From Neotamlana sedimentorum (GTDB lineage: Bacteria > Bacteroidota > Bacteroidia > Flavobacteriales > Flavobacteriaceae), in contig NZ_JTDW01000006.1 in NCBI RefSeq assembly GCF_000943565.1, forward strand, positions 181,071 to 245,070: a DNA stretch of 64,000 bases. The letters run 5' to 3'. Below the pieces are notes generated by a model that was not told where the DNA came from, did not search any database, and saw nothing but the letters and a program-made list of their open reading frames with translations. Shown here piece by piece: positions 42,754 through 53,559 of this stretch. How positions within the stretch are numbered: the first letter of the stretch is position 1; each line of letters opens with the position of its first letter. A program made the position numbers and the translations under genes.

Positions 42754-43126
42754 TTATTAAAGCTTTATAATCGTCGGCAGTTAGTAAACCTTCTACTTGA
42801 GACAAATCGGTGCATTTTACTTTTATCATCCAACCATCACCGTAAGGATCTGTGTTTACTTTTTCTGGCTCGTCTTCAAGGGCTTCATTAAACTCGGTAA
42901 TTTCACCAGAAAGTGGTAAAAATAAATCGGATACCGTTTTTACAGCTTCAACAGTTCCAAAAACTTCATCGGCATCAAGGGTTTCGTCTAAAGTTTCAAC
43001 CTCTATATAAACAATATCGCCTAATTCGCTTTGGGCAAAATCTGTTATGCCAATAGTTGCAATGTCGTCTTCAATTTTAACCCACTCGTGGTCCTTGGTG
43101 TATTTTAAATCTGCTGGAATATTCAT
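42746..43126 (-). CDS. gcvH: Glycine cleavage system H protein
   Basis: GcvH carries the aminomethyl group on a lipoyl arm in glycine cleavage. The 126-residue protein has LKYTKDHEWV at the start and the lipoylation site in VFGTVEAVKTVSDL (Lys about residue 63), with DPYGDGWMIKVK later. The start is placed at 43126 (MNIPADLKYT): an in-frame ATG at 43153 adds nine residues with no family counterpart and lies upstream of a perfect TAnnTTTG box at 43151-43158, so it would probably not be on the transcript. The P, T and L proteins of the system are not in the window. Confidence 0.95.
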   Translation of the reverse strand: MNIPADLKYTKDHEWVKIEDDIATIGITDFAQSELGDIVYIEVETLDETLDADEVFGTVEAVKTVSDLFLPLSGEITEFNEALEDEPEKVNTDPYGDGWMIKVKCTDLSQVEGLLTADDYKALISA

Positions 43127-43150
43127 ATTTAAATTTAAATTTGGTTTTAG

Positions 43151-43158
43151 CAAATGTA
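43151..43158 (-). promoter_or_regulatory. Predicted -7 box TACATTTG for gcvH
   Basis: CAAATGTA on the plus strand is the reverse complement of TACATTTG, an exact TAnnTTTG match 25 bp before the gcvH ATG. No good -33 element is seen. Confidence 0.45.
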
Positions 43159-43192
43159 TTTATTCAAACTTAAAATTAAAACCTTTTATATA

Positions 43193-46100
43193 TTAATTTC
43201 CAAAATTATACCTCAATGTTAAACCTGAGCGTATACTTGTTTGCGGAAAGGCGGTTGAAATAGCATAATCTGAGAATGTATAATCGAAATAAAATATGCC
43301 TGTTAAGTTTTTACTAAATGCATAATCGGCACTGTATTTTAATGCCCAAACGGTTTGCCCTGACGTAATTTGATTGTTATCTAAATCAAGATACCTAATA
43401 ATAGTTTTGTTTTCACGAACAGATACATCAGCTTTCATGTTCAAATCGCTTACAATACGTTTTTGAGGCCCTGCTAGTTTCGAGTTAATGCGCAAATCTT
43501 TAATGCGATATCCTAAGCCTAATGTATATTCGTCACCTTGAATTTCGGTTACCAAATTATTATCGAAACTCAATGAAATTAATCGGTCTTTTGCTATTTC
43601 GGCTAAAATTTTAATCGAATTTTTCATTTCGAAATCTAATCGCATTAACGGGCTAAAAGATTCGCTTAAGTTAATGTTACTAAACAAAGTTTCGTTTTTA
43701 AAATTACCCGATTGGTCCTTCGATTCATCTGGCTGATCGACATACGGTGTTCCTGGAATTGGTTTCTCGTTGTCTTCATCGGCTAAATTCAAATTTAAAT
43801 TGGTATTAAATTGATTAATCGTATAAGTAGAACGATAACCATGTGTAAGCGAGAAACGTTTGAAGCGTTTTTTAAACCAATTAAACTTCATGAAACCGGT
43901 ATACTTTAAATCCCAGTTCGGCAATGGAAAATCTCTAAAAGCACTCGTTTTTACATCGTTTGCGTCTTGCCCAGAATAGGCTGCTAAAAATGCAGGTAAT
44001 AGTACCTTTTGGTTGTTTTTACCAAAACCTAACGGATAACCATCGTCGTCTCTTTCGAAACCGGGACCACCATAAAACGCCTCGGCCAAGCGATTGGCAA
44101 TTTTTAAACGATTATCTCTAAAATTATTAAACACTTCACTAACATTCTCATCGCTTTTATTAAAAGCTGTTTTAATTAAAACGGTTGAAATATTATAATT
44201 ACCAAAAGTATTAGGTGTTAACGGATTGTATTCGCCATTATCGACATAATAATTTTCGGTAAAATTCTCGTAATAAGCACGATTACCTACAATATCGATT
44301 TTTAAATCGCGTACTGGCTCTAAATTTGCAGAATAGTCGATTTGTTTTTGTTTAGTAGTTGCGTATTGCTCGTTAAACTCGGGATATAAAGTTAACCAAC
44401 CTTTTTTAGCTGCTAAATATCTAATATCACTTTGGCTACCAAAAGTAAAAGCTGTTGATGGTTTTAGCGTACCAATAAAACCTGGAGTTTGCGTGTAACC
44501 TGGTAAATATGTTCCGCTATTTTCGTTATAATTAAATGTAAGGCGTTTTACACTTGTTAAAATATCGATACCAGCGTTTAACATTTTTCTGGCCGTTTTA
44601 TTTTGTTTTTTAGGCGCCGGTGCTTTTCTATTATTTGCTCCTGGAGGTCCTCCTGGAGTTGTAGTTCTGGCTCTAACCGTTCTAATTGGCTTTTTAACTA
44701 AACCAATATATTTATAAAAACGGTTCATATCTAAAGTCGTTACCAAATTATGTACGCTAGAGTTTTGCACCGAATTTCCTAAATCGAAAACTCCTGAAAG
44801 TGTATTGTCAGGATTATCCGGATCGGTATAATCAAGCTCTAACTCACCATATAAATCGGAGCCTTTTTGCCATAAAAATGTTCCTGTATATTGGTAAGTG
44901 GCATCAATAAAACTAAAGGTAGGAATTTTATTTAAAGGCAATTGATAGGTTAAACCTAATGTTTGGGTTTGCCTGTTTGGGTCACCAACATCTAAAATAC
45001 CATCCCAAACATCGAGCGATTCGTTTTGTATTCCTTCGGAATAATCGCCAACATAATAATTTCTTACAATATTATTATTGGCTGCCGAATAGTTAAACTG
45101 TAATGATTTTGTTAAGTTGTAATTGATGTTATACTGAAAATCGAAAGTGTAATTTCGTTGTAATAGTTGTTCTACTGAAATATCATCGTCCGATAAATCG
45201 ATTGCTCTAAATCGTTGACTATTATACTGACGGTTAATATCGCTACTTACTGTAAAACTTGACGGTAATAAATTAAAATTAAAATCTTTTAAAAACTTCC
45301 CATATTTTCCGGTGAAAAGCGAATCGTTGTTTTTAAAAGGCTCAACGGTTAATTGATTAAAATTATGCGCGTAATTAGCACCAATGCGCACTGTTTTGTT
45401 TACCGATTTTTCAATTTCGAAATCGCGATGTTCCACTTTATTAAAAGAGTAATTTAGTGTCACATTTTCCACATCGTAAAAACGCGGTTTTTTATCGCCA
45501 GTTCTATTCTTTTTCACACCAATAAAATTGATGCTTTTACGTTTAGTATAATCTTCAGAATTTTGTCGAATTTCTTCCCTGTCAGATTCAGTTTCTGCTG
45601 CATCTAAACGCGATTGCAAGGTTAAATCTTCGTAAAAGGCATCGTATTTTGGTGTAATTAATTGTTCGCTTTGTGCATAATTAAAAGGTAATTGCACACC
45701 CCATTTTTTTGGTAATAACTGCCCAATATTTACGTTGGTTACCATATCGTATTGTACAACATCTTCTAAACTACGTTCCGATGGGCCTTGTTCCAATGAG
45801 CCAAAACCAGAAGTACTTTGGCTTCCTGTTGCGCTAATCGTAGCAAAATCGGCAATATTACTATCCATACTCACTACGGCAGCCCAACCACCTTCGTTAT
45901 CCATATCAGAAAGTCGTAATTCGTTATACCAAAGTTCGGCACATACGTTATTATTATTCGATCTGTTTTTTACACCAACCATTAAGGTTCTTACATCGCC
46001 AAAGTTTGGATTACCTTTTATACCTACACGGTGTTGCCCTAAAACATATCCGCTAAACGGATCGTTTACTAACACTATTTCATCGTCTATTACATCGTAA

Positions 46101-49100
46101 AACGTAGGGTCTTCATTATTTAAAGACGCATCAAAAATACCTTGAGCTTTTACTTTTCCTAAAACATCGATAGATAAATTTATTTCGTTATTCGTAGGCC
46201 AAAGTCCGTCGCGGGTAGTAGAAGTTGAAACCTCTAAAGGAATTTCAATTTGATAGTAATTATCGGTTAAATCGTTACCCATTCTAATAAAACCAACTAA
46301 ATCATCGTCACTTAGTAGTCCAGAACCTTCATCGCTATCTTCGGCATGCATAAACATTCTTAAACGCTTATATTGGCGCATATCGATGTTTATGTTTTTG
46401 TAAACTGCTCTAGAATCTTCAGACTCTAAATTACATACTTTTAACACTAACGATTGCTCGTTTTGGTTTACAACAGTATTGTTATTAAACAACTGTTCTG
46501 GCTCAATTCCTGGTGGACGTTGGTAACTACCTTCGTTTTCAAGCGTTCCTATTACACCAACAGAAAAATCGGTTTGTGGATCGGTTGGGTCAGGATCGTC
46601 TGTATCTAAAGCTTGAGTATAACGTCTCCAATCACTTCGAACTAAATCGAGCGTTCCAAAACGAAAAACCGTAGTTTCTGTAAATTCTTTTAAGAAAAGA
46701 CGCGCAAATCGTACCGATCTTAAATCGCTAATGCCACCAACGGCTCTTGCTAAATCTCCTTCAACTGGAATTCTAAATTGATACCAGCGTACATCGACGC
46801 TTTCGCCATTTGGTAATGAACGTGGTCTGTTTTTAAAATCGCGTAAATATTCTTTTAAAGGATTTGAATTTGGAAGATTATCGAACTCTGTTTCTGTTAA
46901 AGGTAAATTCTGTCTGGTAATATCGAGTTCGTATTCGTAATAACTATCAATGGTATTCATAGTGTTATCACGGTTAATATCTTCTACATCGGGTTGTGTA
47001 TTCGAACCACGATCGGTATCGCTAAATGTATCTGGCGTGTTGCCTTCTACTCCATTATACTTTTTGTAACGATCAAAAATATCACCATTGGTATTTAAAA
47101 AATAAGTATAGTTATCGTTTGATGGATCTTCTAAACCTTGATATTCTGGAGCTAAATTTTCTCTTATTGCAAAACGTTGTTCGGCTTCATCACTATAACC
47201 ATCGTAACCAACATCTTGGTTTGTTCGTTCTTCTCCAGTGGTATCGAACGCATAAACTAAACTTTGATTTTGAGGTACAATACTTCCCCATTCGGTAGCT
47301 TGTTGTTCTAAAATAGAGATATCGCCATCTTCAGGAAGCCCGTTTTCATAAAGTTTTCTACCATCTTTTAAAATATCTTCTGAAATATTTCCTAGGTTTA
47401 AAACTAACTTTCCTCCTGGATTCGAAGGGTTTTCTTGGAACGGATCTTGCAACCAAAAATCGATATACTCTACATTTTGTTGTTCGAAATCGGTTGATGT
47501 AATTTGACGCGTAATACCTGCCCAAGATTCTTGCGGATTATTAAGCGTTCCGCTTGAAGCATTAGGATCATAATTATAAGGTCCACGCTCTTCTGGATAA
47601 TAAGCTAAATCGAGCGTAAATAACACCGAGTTTTGCCCTTGCACTAAATCGACTTCTGGAAATAATTCGTTTATAAATACACGACTTGTATATAAATTAG
47701 ACATGTCTTCGTCCGTAATCTCGTCTGGACGTTGCGTACTGTAAAAAATAGGGTCGATTGTGTACCAGTTTAGCATAGCTCGATTATATCCGCTTTCTAT
47801 ACCGTTCGCATAATTAACATCAACCTCGCCATCACCATCTAAATCGGCTGGTCTACTAGATAAGTACCACGATTGTTGTGAGGTTAAATCGATACTATTT
47901 TGAGAACCTTCGAAATCGTCGATATACGATGTTGGTTCACCATTTAAATCGGTGCCTTTTGGAGCACCTGGTATTAAATATGCAAATTCTCCACGTAAAG
48001 ATAAATTCGATTCTACATCGGTATCGATATTTGGTAATTTGTTAACCATACGTGTTAAAAATGGCACTTTAGTTGCGTAATTACCGTTAACACCAAAAAT
48101 AGTATTGTTAATAGATTCTGTTCCGTAGTTTGCTTTTTGAGTAATTGGACGCTCGTTAAGGTTTAAAAGCGTTGCTCCTAACACAAAATTTTCGTTAAAC
48201 TTATGTTCAATATTTACACCTGTAAAGCGTCTGGTTTGTTGCCCAAAAACAGCATTATTCTCGGTTGATACTTCAATAGGTGTATCTGAAGCTTTTAATG
48301 CTTCATCTAAAATATAAACCTGACCTAAATCGTAATCGACAGTATAATCGATACCTTCAACTAAAACACGACCTCCAGCCGAAACGCGCACCGAACCTCG
48401 TGGTACGTTAAACGAACCTATAGAAATACCATCGCCTCCAGATGATGTGTATCGCCCTTTTAATTTAAATTTATTTTTTTCAACTTCTTCTAAAGCCGCT
48501 GTTTGGGTACTTTTATAAAGTATATCGTAAACGTACTTTTCTTGATTTTCGTTAAAAGAAGCCTCGTTATTATAATCGCCACCACCAAGTTTATTAAACA
48601 GGTATTCACCAAATGGTTCGACACTTGTAAATACAATTTTTCCGTTTGCGGGTATAACAGTGATGCCAGAAACATAATCGAAAAACCCATCACCATTTGT
48701 TTGTGGGTCGTTGTTATAGTTAAGCTTATCTAGGTTGAACACCCTTAATAACGGCACGTTTTGAATTAAATCGTCTTCTGCTGTGTTTGTAGTTACTGGA
48801 TTTCCGTTTATATCTAAATCAAAATCTTCATTAACTGGTGTTATAAAGTTTAAAGGCGATGCCTCGTTATAAAAAATATTAAGTTTAAAATCGTCTTGAC
48901 TTAAATTATAAGCACCCGTATCGTAGATATTTTTCATCATTAAATCCCAAACAGGTTGGGTAACATTGGTAATACTACTTTTAAGCATTTTTAATACTAA
49001 TGTTGAATTAACTACCGAAGTTACAACACCATCGTCATTGGTTTCAACGTTAGTAGCTTCAATTCCATCATTAGCAAACTCACCAACTTGATACACTTTT

Positions 49101-50536
49101 CCGCCTAATGTATACTGAAAAGCCACAGCCAAAACCTCATCGTTTGTTAAACGCTGATTTAACGAAATATAACCCAAATCTTCGTTTAGAGTATATTCTT
49201 GTCCGTTAGTTAATTTTCTAGCGTTTTCAATTTTAGCATAGTCAGAGCCTTCTTTAACTACCGAAGAAAATGTACCAAAACCTTGCTGCACAGTGGCAAT
49301 ATCTCGAATTTGATTTGTTAAGATAGAACCAGCATCAATTACTGTTGGGTCAAAATCATTATTTGAATTATCTGGCACTGCATTTGGACTATTAATAAAA
49401 CCGCCATAACCATTAGCCACTGGATCTAATAAAATATTATCGTTATTAGGATCTCCTGGATTGTAAACAGACTCACCTAAATCTTGTAACGCTACAACGT
49501 TTCTAACATTCTCTGTTTGATTCGTTCGGTTAGTTATCCAAACTTCTAGTCGCGTAATTTGCAACCCTTTATTATTAATAAATGGGTAATTTGCTAACGC
49601 CACATCATAATTATCTCTAAAATATTGGGCTAAAAAGAAATGTCGATTTTCATCGTATTCTCTAATGAATAATTCAAACTCTTCCACCGTACCACCGCCT
49701 TGAGCTACAACCGTATTAGATTGTGATTTTTGCTCGGAAAACACACCTGTAATAGTTGTTTTACCAAACTGTAATTGCGCTTTAACCCCAAATAAGCTTT
49801 GGGCTCCAGTAATTAAGGAACTATTTAGAGGCATGCTTACGTTACCAACTTCTATTTTTTGAATAATATCGTCTTCCGTTGGGGTATATTCAAGTTTTAT
49901 AAGCTGTTGAAAATCGAAAGTGGATTGCGTGTCGTAATTGGCTGTTACTTGCAAACGCGTTCCTACTTTACCCAGTAAACTTAAACTGATACGCTGGTCG
50001 AAATCGAAGGTAAAATTACTTCTATTTCGAGGTGAAAACGTAGGATTGTCCTGTTTAGAAAATAATACTCCCAAATCCATTTCTACACTACCTGTTGGTA
50101 CTAACTCAATAGTATTACTACCAAAAATAGTTTCAAAAAACCCTGAATTCACATAAAATTCGGGCAACAGATTTTTTTTCGCATCTTCGCTGCCTTCTTT
50201 TTTACCATCGAATGCATCAATTTTTTCTTTATAATAATTCCTAATGTTTTCTTTTGCAACCAAATCGAAATATTCCGAAGGTGTTAAAATTATAGGATAT
50301 TTAAGATTGTAATCGCCAATGGTTTGTGTATAAATATAACGATTGGTTACAGGATCGTAGGTGTATTTAGACTCTATTGTATCGAGTTCTGGGGTTTTAA
50401 TTTTCCCTAAACTAAATCCGGTTTTTGTAGAGTCTTGTGGAGTTTGCGACCAAACTACAACCGAATAAAAAAGTACAATAACAAATACCAGGTATTGCTT
50501 TGGTGGTTGTAGTAGATTTGGTCTGGTTATATTCAA
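43193..50536 (-). CDS. sprA: Cell surface protein SprA, type IX secretion outer-membrane translocon
   Basis: A 2447-residue protein, the giant beta-barrel that forms the T9SS protein-conducting pore (Sov in Porphyromonas). It opens with a signal sequence (YLVFVIVLFYSVVVWSQ, residues 14-30). Motifs seen include FFETIFGSNTIELVPTGSVE (about residue 133), the strand-rich repeats of the N-terminal half, the DFEGSQNSIDLTSQQSW segment (about 885) and the C-terminal strands ending SIRSGLTLRYNFGN. An internal low-complexity stretch rich in Pro, Lys and Arg (TTPGGPPGANN) lies near residue 1970. Length agrees with flavobacterial SprA. It begins 6 bp after ruvA stops, so it is transcribed from the ruvA side. 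Confidence 0.96.
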   Translation of the reverse strand: MNITRPNLLQPPKQYLVFVIVLFYSVVVWSQTPQDSTKTGFSLGKIKTPELDTIESKYTYDPVTNRYIYTQTIGDYNLKYPIILTPSEYFDLVAKENIRNYYKEKIDAFDGKKEGSEDAKKNLLPEFYVNSGFFETIFGSNTIELVPTGSVEMDLGVLFSKQDNPTFSPRNRSNFTFDFDQRISLSLLGKVGTRLQVTANYDTQSTFDFQQLIKLEYTPTEDDIIQKIEVGNVSMPLNSSLITGAQSLFGVKAQLQFGKTTITGVFSEQKSQSNTVVAQGGGTVEEFELFIREYDENRHFFLAQYFRDNYDVALANYPFINNKGLQITRLEVWITNRTNQTENVRNVVALQDLGESVYNPGDPNNDNILLDPVANGYGGFINSPNAVPDNSNNDFDPTVIDAGSILTNQIRDIATVQQGFGTFSSVVKEGSDYAKIENARKLTNGQEYTLNEDLGYISLNQRLTNDEVLAVAFQYTLGGKVYQVGEFANDGIEATNVETNDDGVVTSVVNSTLVLKMLKSSITNVTQPVWDLMMKNIYDTGAYNLSQDDFKLNIFYNEASPLNFITPVNEDFDLDINGNPVTTNTAEDDLIQNVPLLRVFNLDKLNYNNDPQTNGDGFFDYVSGITVIPANGKIVFTSVEPFGEYLFNKLGGGDYNNEASFNENQEKYVYDILYKSTQTAALEEVEKNKFKLKGRYTSSGGDGISIGSFNVPRGSVRVSAGGRVLVEGIDYTVDYDLGQVYILDEALKASDTPIEVSTENNAVFGQQTRRFTGVNIEHKFNENFVLGATLLNLNERPITQKANYGTESINNTIFGVNGNYATKVPFLTRMVNKLPNIDTDVESNLSLRGEFAYLIPGAPKGTDLNGEPTSYIDDFEGSQNSIDLTSQQSWYLSSRPADLDGDGEVDVNYANGIESGYNRAMLNWYTIDPIFYSTQRPDEITDEDMSNLYTSRVFINELFPEVDLVQGQNSVLFTLDLAYYPEERGPYNYDPNASSGTLNNPQESWAGITRQITSTDFEQQNVEYIDFWLQDPFQENPSNPGGKLVLNLGNISEDILKDGRKLYENGLPEDGDISILEQQATEWGSIVPQNQSLVYAFDTTGEERTNQDVGYDGYSDEAEQRFAIRENLAPEYQGLEDPSNDNYTYFLNTNGDIFDRYKKYNGVEGNTPDTFSDTDRGSNTQPDVEDINRDNTMNTIDSYYEYELDITRQNLPLTETEFDNLPNSNPLKEYLRDFKNRPRSLPNGESVDVRWYQFRIPVEGDLARAVGGISDLRSVRFARLFLKEFTETTVFRFGTLDLVRSDWRRYTQALDTDDPDPTDPQTDFSVGVIGTLENEGSYQRPPGIEPEQLFNNNTVVNQNEQSLVLKVCNLESEDSRAVYKNINIDMRQYKRLRMFMHAEDSDEGSGLLSDDDLVGFIRMGNDLTDNYYQIEIPLEVSTSTTRDGLWPTNNEINLSIDVLGKVKAQGIFDASLNNEDPTFYDVIDDEIVLVNDPFSGYVLGQHRVGIKGNPNFGDVRTLMVGVKNRSNNNNVCAELWYNELRLSDMDNEGGWAAVVSMDSNIADFATISATGSQSTSGFGSLEQGPSERSLEDVVQYDMVTNVNIGQLLPKKWGVQLPFNYAQSEQLITPKYDAFYEDLTLQSRLDAAETESDREEIRQNSEDYTKRKSINFIGVKKNRTGDKKPRFYDVENVTLNYSFNKVEHRDFEIEKSVNKTVRIGANYAHNFNQLTVEPFKNNDSLFTGKYGKFLKDFNFNLLPSSFTVSSDINRQYNSQRFRAIDLSDDDISVEQLLQRNYTFDFQYNINYNLTKSLQFNYSAANNNIVRNYYVGDYSEGIQNESLDVWDGILDVGDPNRQTQTLGLTYQLPLNKIPTFSFIDATYQYTGTFLWQKGSDLYGELELDYTDPDNPDNTLSGVFDLGNSVQNSSVHNLVTTLDMNRFYKYIGLVKKPIRTVRARTTTPGGPPGANNRKAPAPKKQNKTARKMLNAGIDILTSVKRLTFNYNENSGTYLPGYTQTPGFIGTLKPSTAFTFGSQSDIRYLAAKKGWLTLYPEFNEQYATTKQKQIDYSANLEPVRDLKIDIVGNRAYYENFTENYYVDNGEYNPLTPNTFGNYNISTVLIKTAFNKSDENVSEVFNNFRDNRLKIANRLAEAFYGGPGFERDDDGYPLGFGKNNQKVLLPAFLAAYSGQDANDVKTSAFRDFPLPNWDLKYTGFMKFNWFKKRFKRFSLTHGYRSTYTINQFNTNLNLNLADEDNEKPIPGTPYVDQPDESKDQSGNFKNETLFSNINLSESFSPLMRLDFEMKNSIKILAEIAKDRLISLSFDNNLVTEIQGDEYTLGLGYRIKDLRINSKLAGPQKRIVSDLNMKADVSVRENKTIIRYLDLDNNQITSGQTVWALKYSADYAFSKNLTGIFYFDYTFSDYAISTAFPQTSIRSGLTLRYNFGN

Positions 50537-50542
50537 AATTAA

Positions 50543-51124
50543 TTATAAATTTTTAAGCGCTTCCTTAATAATAACTTCAACATTAGCTTCTGGCTGGGTT
50601 GAAATAATTTTATTAACTACACGTTCGGCCTGTTTTTTGGCGTAACCCAACACTTCTAAAGCAGATAACGCTTCATCTTTGCTGGTATTGTCTTTTACAG
50701 TCGAAACTTCATCAATATCGTAAATCTTTAAAACTTTATCTTTTAAATCGATAATTACACGCTGCGCTGTTTTTGCTCCGATTCCTTTTATAGATTGAAT
50801 TAAAGCTACATCTTCGCTGGCAATACCTTCTCGAACTTGTTTTGGTGTTAACGAGGATAACATGGTACGCGCTATACTTGCGCCAATACCGCTAACAGAA
50901 AGCAACAGCCTAAATATTTCTCGCTCTGCTACCGAGGAAAATCCATAAAGTGTGTGCGCATCTTCTTTTATTTGAAGATGCGTAAACAACTTTAAACTTT
51001 CAATATCTGGAATTTGGGAAAAGGTGTGCAACGAAATATGAAGCATATAGCCAACACCGTTACAGTCTATAACAACATGTGTTGGGTTTTTTTCAACCAG
51101 TTTTCCCTGAATGTGCGTTATCAT
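50543..51124 (-). CDS. ruvA: Holliday junction branch migration protein RuvA
   Basis: RuvA holds the four-way junction while RuvB pumps DNA through it. The 193-residue protein has domain I (MITHIQGKLVEKNPTHVVIDCNGVGY split around residue 18, then LYGFSSVAEREIFRLLLSVSGIG), helix-hairpin-helix motifs (VSGIGASIARTML at about 75, IKGIGAKTAQRVI at about 112) and the C-terminal domain III (ALSALEVLGYAKKQAERVV). ruvB is 7 kb away on the same strand rather than adjacent. The sprA start follows after 6 bp, a linkage I recall from other flavobacteria. Confidence 0.96.
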   Translation of the reverse strand: MITHIQGKLVEKNPTHVVIDCNGVGYMLHISLHTFSQIPDIESLKLFTHLQIKEDAHTLYGFSSVAEREIFRLLLSVSGIGASIARTMLSSLTPKQVREGIASEDVALIQSIKGIGAKTAQRVIIDLKDKVLKIYDIDEVSTVKDNTSKDEALSALEVLGYAKKQAERVVNKIISTQPEANVEVIIKEALKNL

Positions 51125-51177
51125 GTATTATAACTATTAATCCGTCAAATGTAATAAAATTATTGTATTTTAAAGGA

Positions 51178-53472
51178 TTACTGCTCTAGTTGCTCTAACT
51201 CCCATTTTGCCTTATTCTGCGCATCGATTACTGCAATTGCCGTCATATTAACGATTTCGTCTACACTTGCTCCTAATTGAAGTATATGCACTGGCTTGCG
51301 CATTCCCATCATAATTGGCCCAATAGACTCGGCATCGTTTAATTCCTTTAACAATTTATATGTAATATTTGCTGAATCTAAATTAGGAAATATTAAGGCA
51401 TTAACTTTTTTACCAACTAATTTCGAGAATGGAAACTTTTCACGAAGCATAGTATCGTTTAAGGCAAAATCGGTTTGTAGTTCACCATCCACATCTAAAT
51501 CTGGGTTTGAACGGTGTAAATAAGAAACAGCCTCGGTTACTTTTGAAGCTTTTGGGTTATTTGAGGATCCAAAATTTGAATACGACACCATTGCCATTAC
51601 AGGATTTAAACCAAACATCGAAATTACTTTAGCCGTCATTTGTGCAATTCTAGCCAAACTTTTGCTATCCGGATCTATATTAATAGAGGTATCGCTTAAA
51701 AACAAAGGCCCACGCTTAGTCATCATTAAGTTAGTGGTTGCAACTCTAGAAATTCCATCGGCTTTACCAATAAGCTCTAACATAGGTTTTACAACGGTAG
51801 GATAACTTCTGGAATACCCAGAAACAACAGCATCGGCATCGCCTTCGTTTAGCATCATTGCAGCAAAGTAGTTACGTTCACGCATTAATCGTTGAGCAGA
51901 ATAATAGGTTACACCTTTACGTTTACGTTGCTCCCAATATACTTTAGCGTATTTATTTTTTCTTTCGTTTTCTTCTTCGGTTTTTGGGTCTATAATTTCT
52001 ATATCGGCGTCAAATTCAATTTCTGCCATTAATTCTTCAATGGTTTCTTTTCGGCCTAATAAAATAGGAATTGCAATGCCTTCTTCATAAACAATTTGAG
52101 CTGCTTTTAAAACATCAAGGTGGTCGGCTTCTGCATAAACCACACGTTTTGGATCGAATTTAGCACGATTTAACAAGAGTCGTACAATTTTGTTATCGGA
52201 ACCTAAACGTTCTCTAAGTGTATCGGTATATTTTTCCCAATCTGTAATTGGAATTTTAGCAACACCGCTATCCATTGCTGCTTTAGCAACCGCAGGTGGC
52301 ACTTCGGCAATTAATCTTGGATCGAATGGTTTAGGAATAATATAATCTTTTCCAAAAGTTAATCGCGTTTCACCATAAGCAATATTTACTTGCTCTGGCA
52401 CCGGCTCTTTAGCTAATTTAGCAAGCGCTTTTACAGCTGCCATTTTCATAGCTTCGTTAATTCCTGTTGCTCGAACATCTAAAGCTCCGCGGAAAATAAA
52501 TGGAAATCCTAATACATTGTTTACTTGATTAGGATGATCACTCCGGCCAGTTGCCATAATAATGTCGTCGCGAGTATCGACAGCCAATTGGTATCCAATT
52601 TCTGGATCTGGATTTGCCATGGCGAAAACAATCGGGTCTTTCGCCATAGAAAGCAACATTTCTGGCGATACTATATTGGCCATAGAAAGTCCAATAAACA
52701 CATCGGAATCTTTCATCGCTTCCTCTAATGTATCAATTTTTCTATCGGTAGCAAACTCTGCTTTTTCTGCTGATAAGGTTTCACGATCTTTTCTAATAAC
52801 ACCTTTACTATCAAGCATCACCATGTTTTCTAACTTAGCACCACACGCCTGATATAAACGTGAACATGAAATAGCTGCCGCTCCAGCTCCACTAATTACA
52901 ATCTTCGTGTCCTCAATTTTCCTATTAGTAAGTTCGATAGCATTTAACAAAGCAGCGGCCGAAATGATAGCCGTTCCATGTTGATCGTCGTGCATTACTG
53001 GAATATCGAGTTCTTCTTTTAAACGACGCTCAATTTCGAAAGCTCCAGGTGCTTTAATATCTTCTAAGTTTATGCCACCAAAAGTTGGTGCAATATTTTT
53101 TACGGTTTCGATAAATTCATCAACATTTTCGGTATCAACTTCAATATCAAAAACATCAATATCTGCAAATATTTTAAACAATAAACCTTTACCTTCCATA
53201 ACAGGTTTACCAGCCAAAGCGCCAATATTACCTAAACCTAAAACCGCAGTACCGTTGGATATTACAGCTACTAAATTTCCTTTTGAAGTATATTTATAGG
53301 CGGCTTCTTTATCTTTTTCAATTTCTAAACATGGTACCGCAACTCCTGGAGAATAAGCCAATGATAAGTCGCGTTGGGTTGCATATTTTTTAGTTGGTAC
53401 TACTTTTATTTTTCCTGGGGTAGGTTTCGCGTGATAAATAAGGGCTTCACGTCTTTTACTTTCTTCGCTCAT
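51178..53472 (-). CDS. maeB: NADP-dependent malic enzyme (MaeB type, with phosphotransacetylase-like domain)
   Basis: MaeB decarboxylates malate to pyruvate with reduction of NADP. This 764-residue multi-domain form has the malic domain (SLAYSPGVAVPCLEI at about residue 35, PVMHDDQHGTAIISAAALLNA split at about 160), the NAD(P)-binding Rossmann domain (KIVISGAGAAAISCSRLY, about 193) and a C-terminal phosphotransacetylase-like domain (about 430-764), which in this family is regulatory and catalytically inactive. ruvA follows 53 bp downstream. A TAnnTTTG box at 53560-53567 may be its promoter. Confidence 0.95.
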   Translation of the reverse strand: MSEESKRREALIYHAKPTPGKIKVVPTKKYATQRDLSLAYSPGVAVPCLEIEKDKEAAYKYTSKGNLVAVISNGTAVLGLGNIGALAGKPVMEGKGLLFKIFADIDVFDIEVDTENVDEFIETVKNIAPTFGGINLEDIKAPGAFEIERRLKEELDIPVMHDDQHGTAIISAAALLNAIELTNRKIEDTKIVISGAGAAAISCSRLYQACGAKLENMVMLDSKGVIRKDRETLSAEKAEFATDRKIDTLEEAMKDSDVFIGLSMANIVSPEMLLSMAKDPIVFAMANPDPEIGYQLAVDTRDDIIMATGRSDHPNQVNNVLGFPFIFRGALDVRATGINEAMKMAAVKALAKLAKEPVPEQVNIAYGETRLTFGKDYIIPKPFDPRLIAEVPPAVAKAAMDSGVAKIPITDWEKYTDTLRERLGSDNKIVRLLLNRAKFDPKRVVYAEADHLDVLKAAQIVYEEGIAIPILLGRKETIEELMAEIEFDADIEIIDPKTEEENERKNKYAKVYWEQRKRKGVTYYSAQRLMRERNYFAAMMLNEGDADAVVSGYSRSYPTVVKPMLELIGKADGISRVATTNLMMTKRGPLFLSDTSINIDPDSKSLARIAQMTAKVISMFGLNPVMAMVSYSNFGSSNNPKASKVTEAVSYLHRSNPDLDVDGELQTDFALNDTMLREKFPFSKLVGKKVNALIFPNLDSANITYKLLKELNDAESIGPIMMGMRKPVHILQLGASVDEIVNMTAIAVIDAQNKAKWELEQLEQ

Positions 53473-53559
53473 AATATTTAGTTAAGGTTCTCGCTCTTAC
53501 GAAAACTATGGTTTAAAAGGTACTGTAGGACTTACATACAGGCCTTTTTATTAAACAAA

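Noticed and set aside
45735..46100. 121-codon plus-strand frame inside sprA
   Set aside because: It lies wholly within the conserved sprA coding sequence on the other strand and has no independent support.
52490..52503. CTCCGCGGAAAA in maeB as another copy of the repeated motif
   Set aside because: It shares only the CCGCGGAAA part with copy C and lacks the CGCTT start, so it was judged coincidental.
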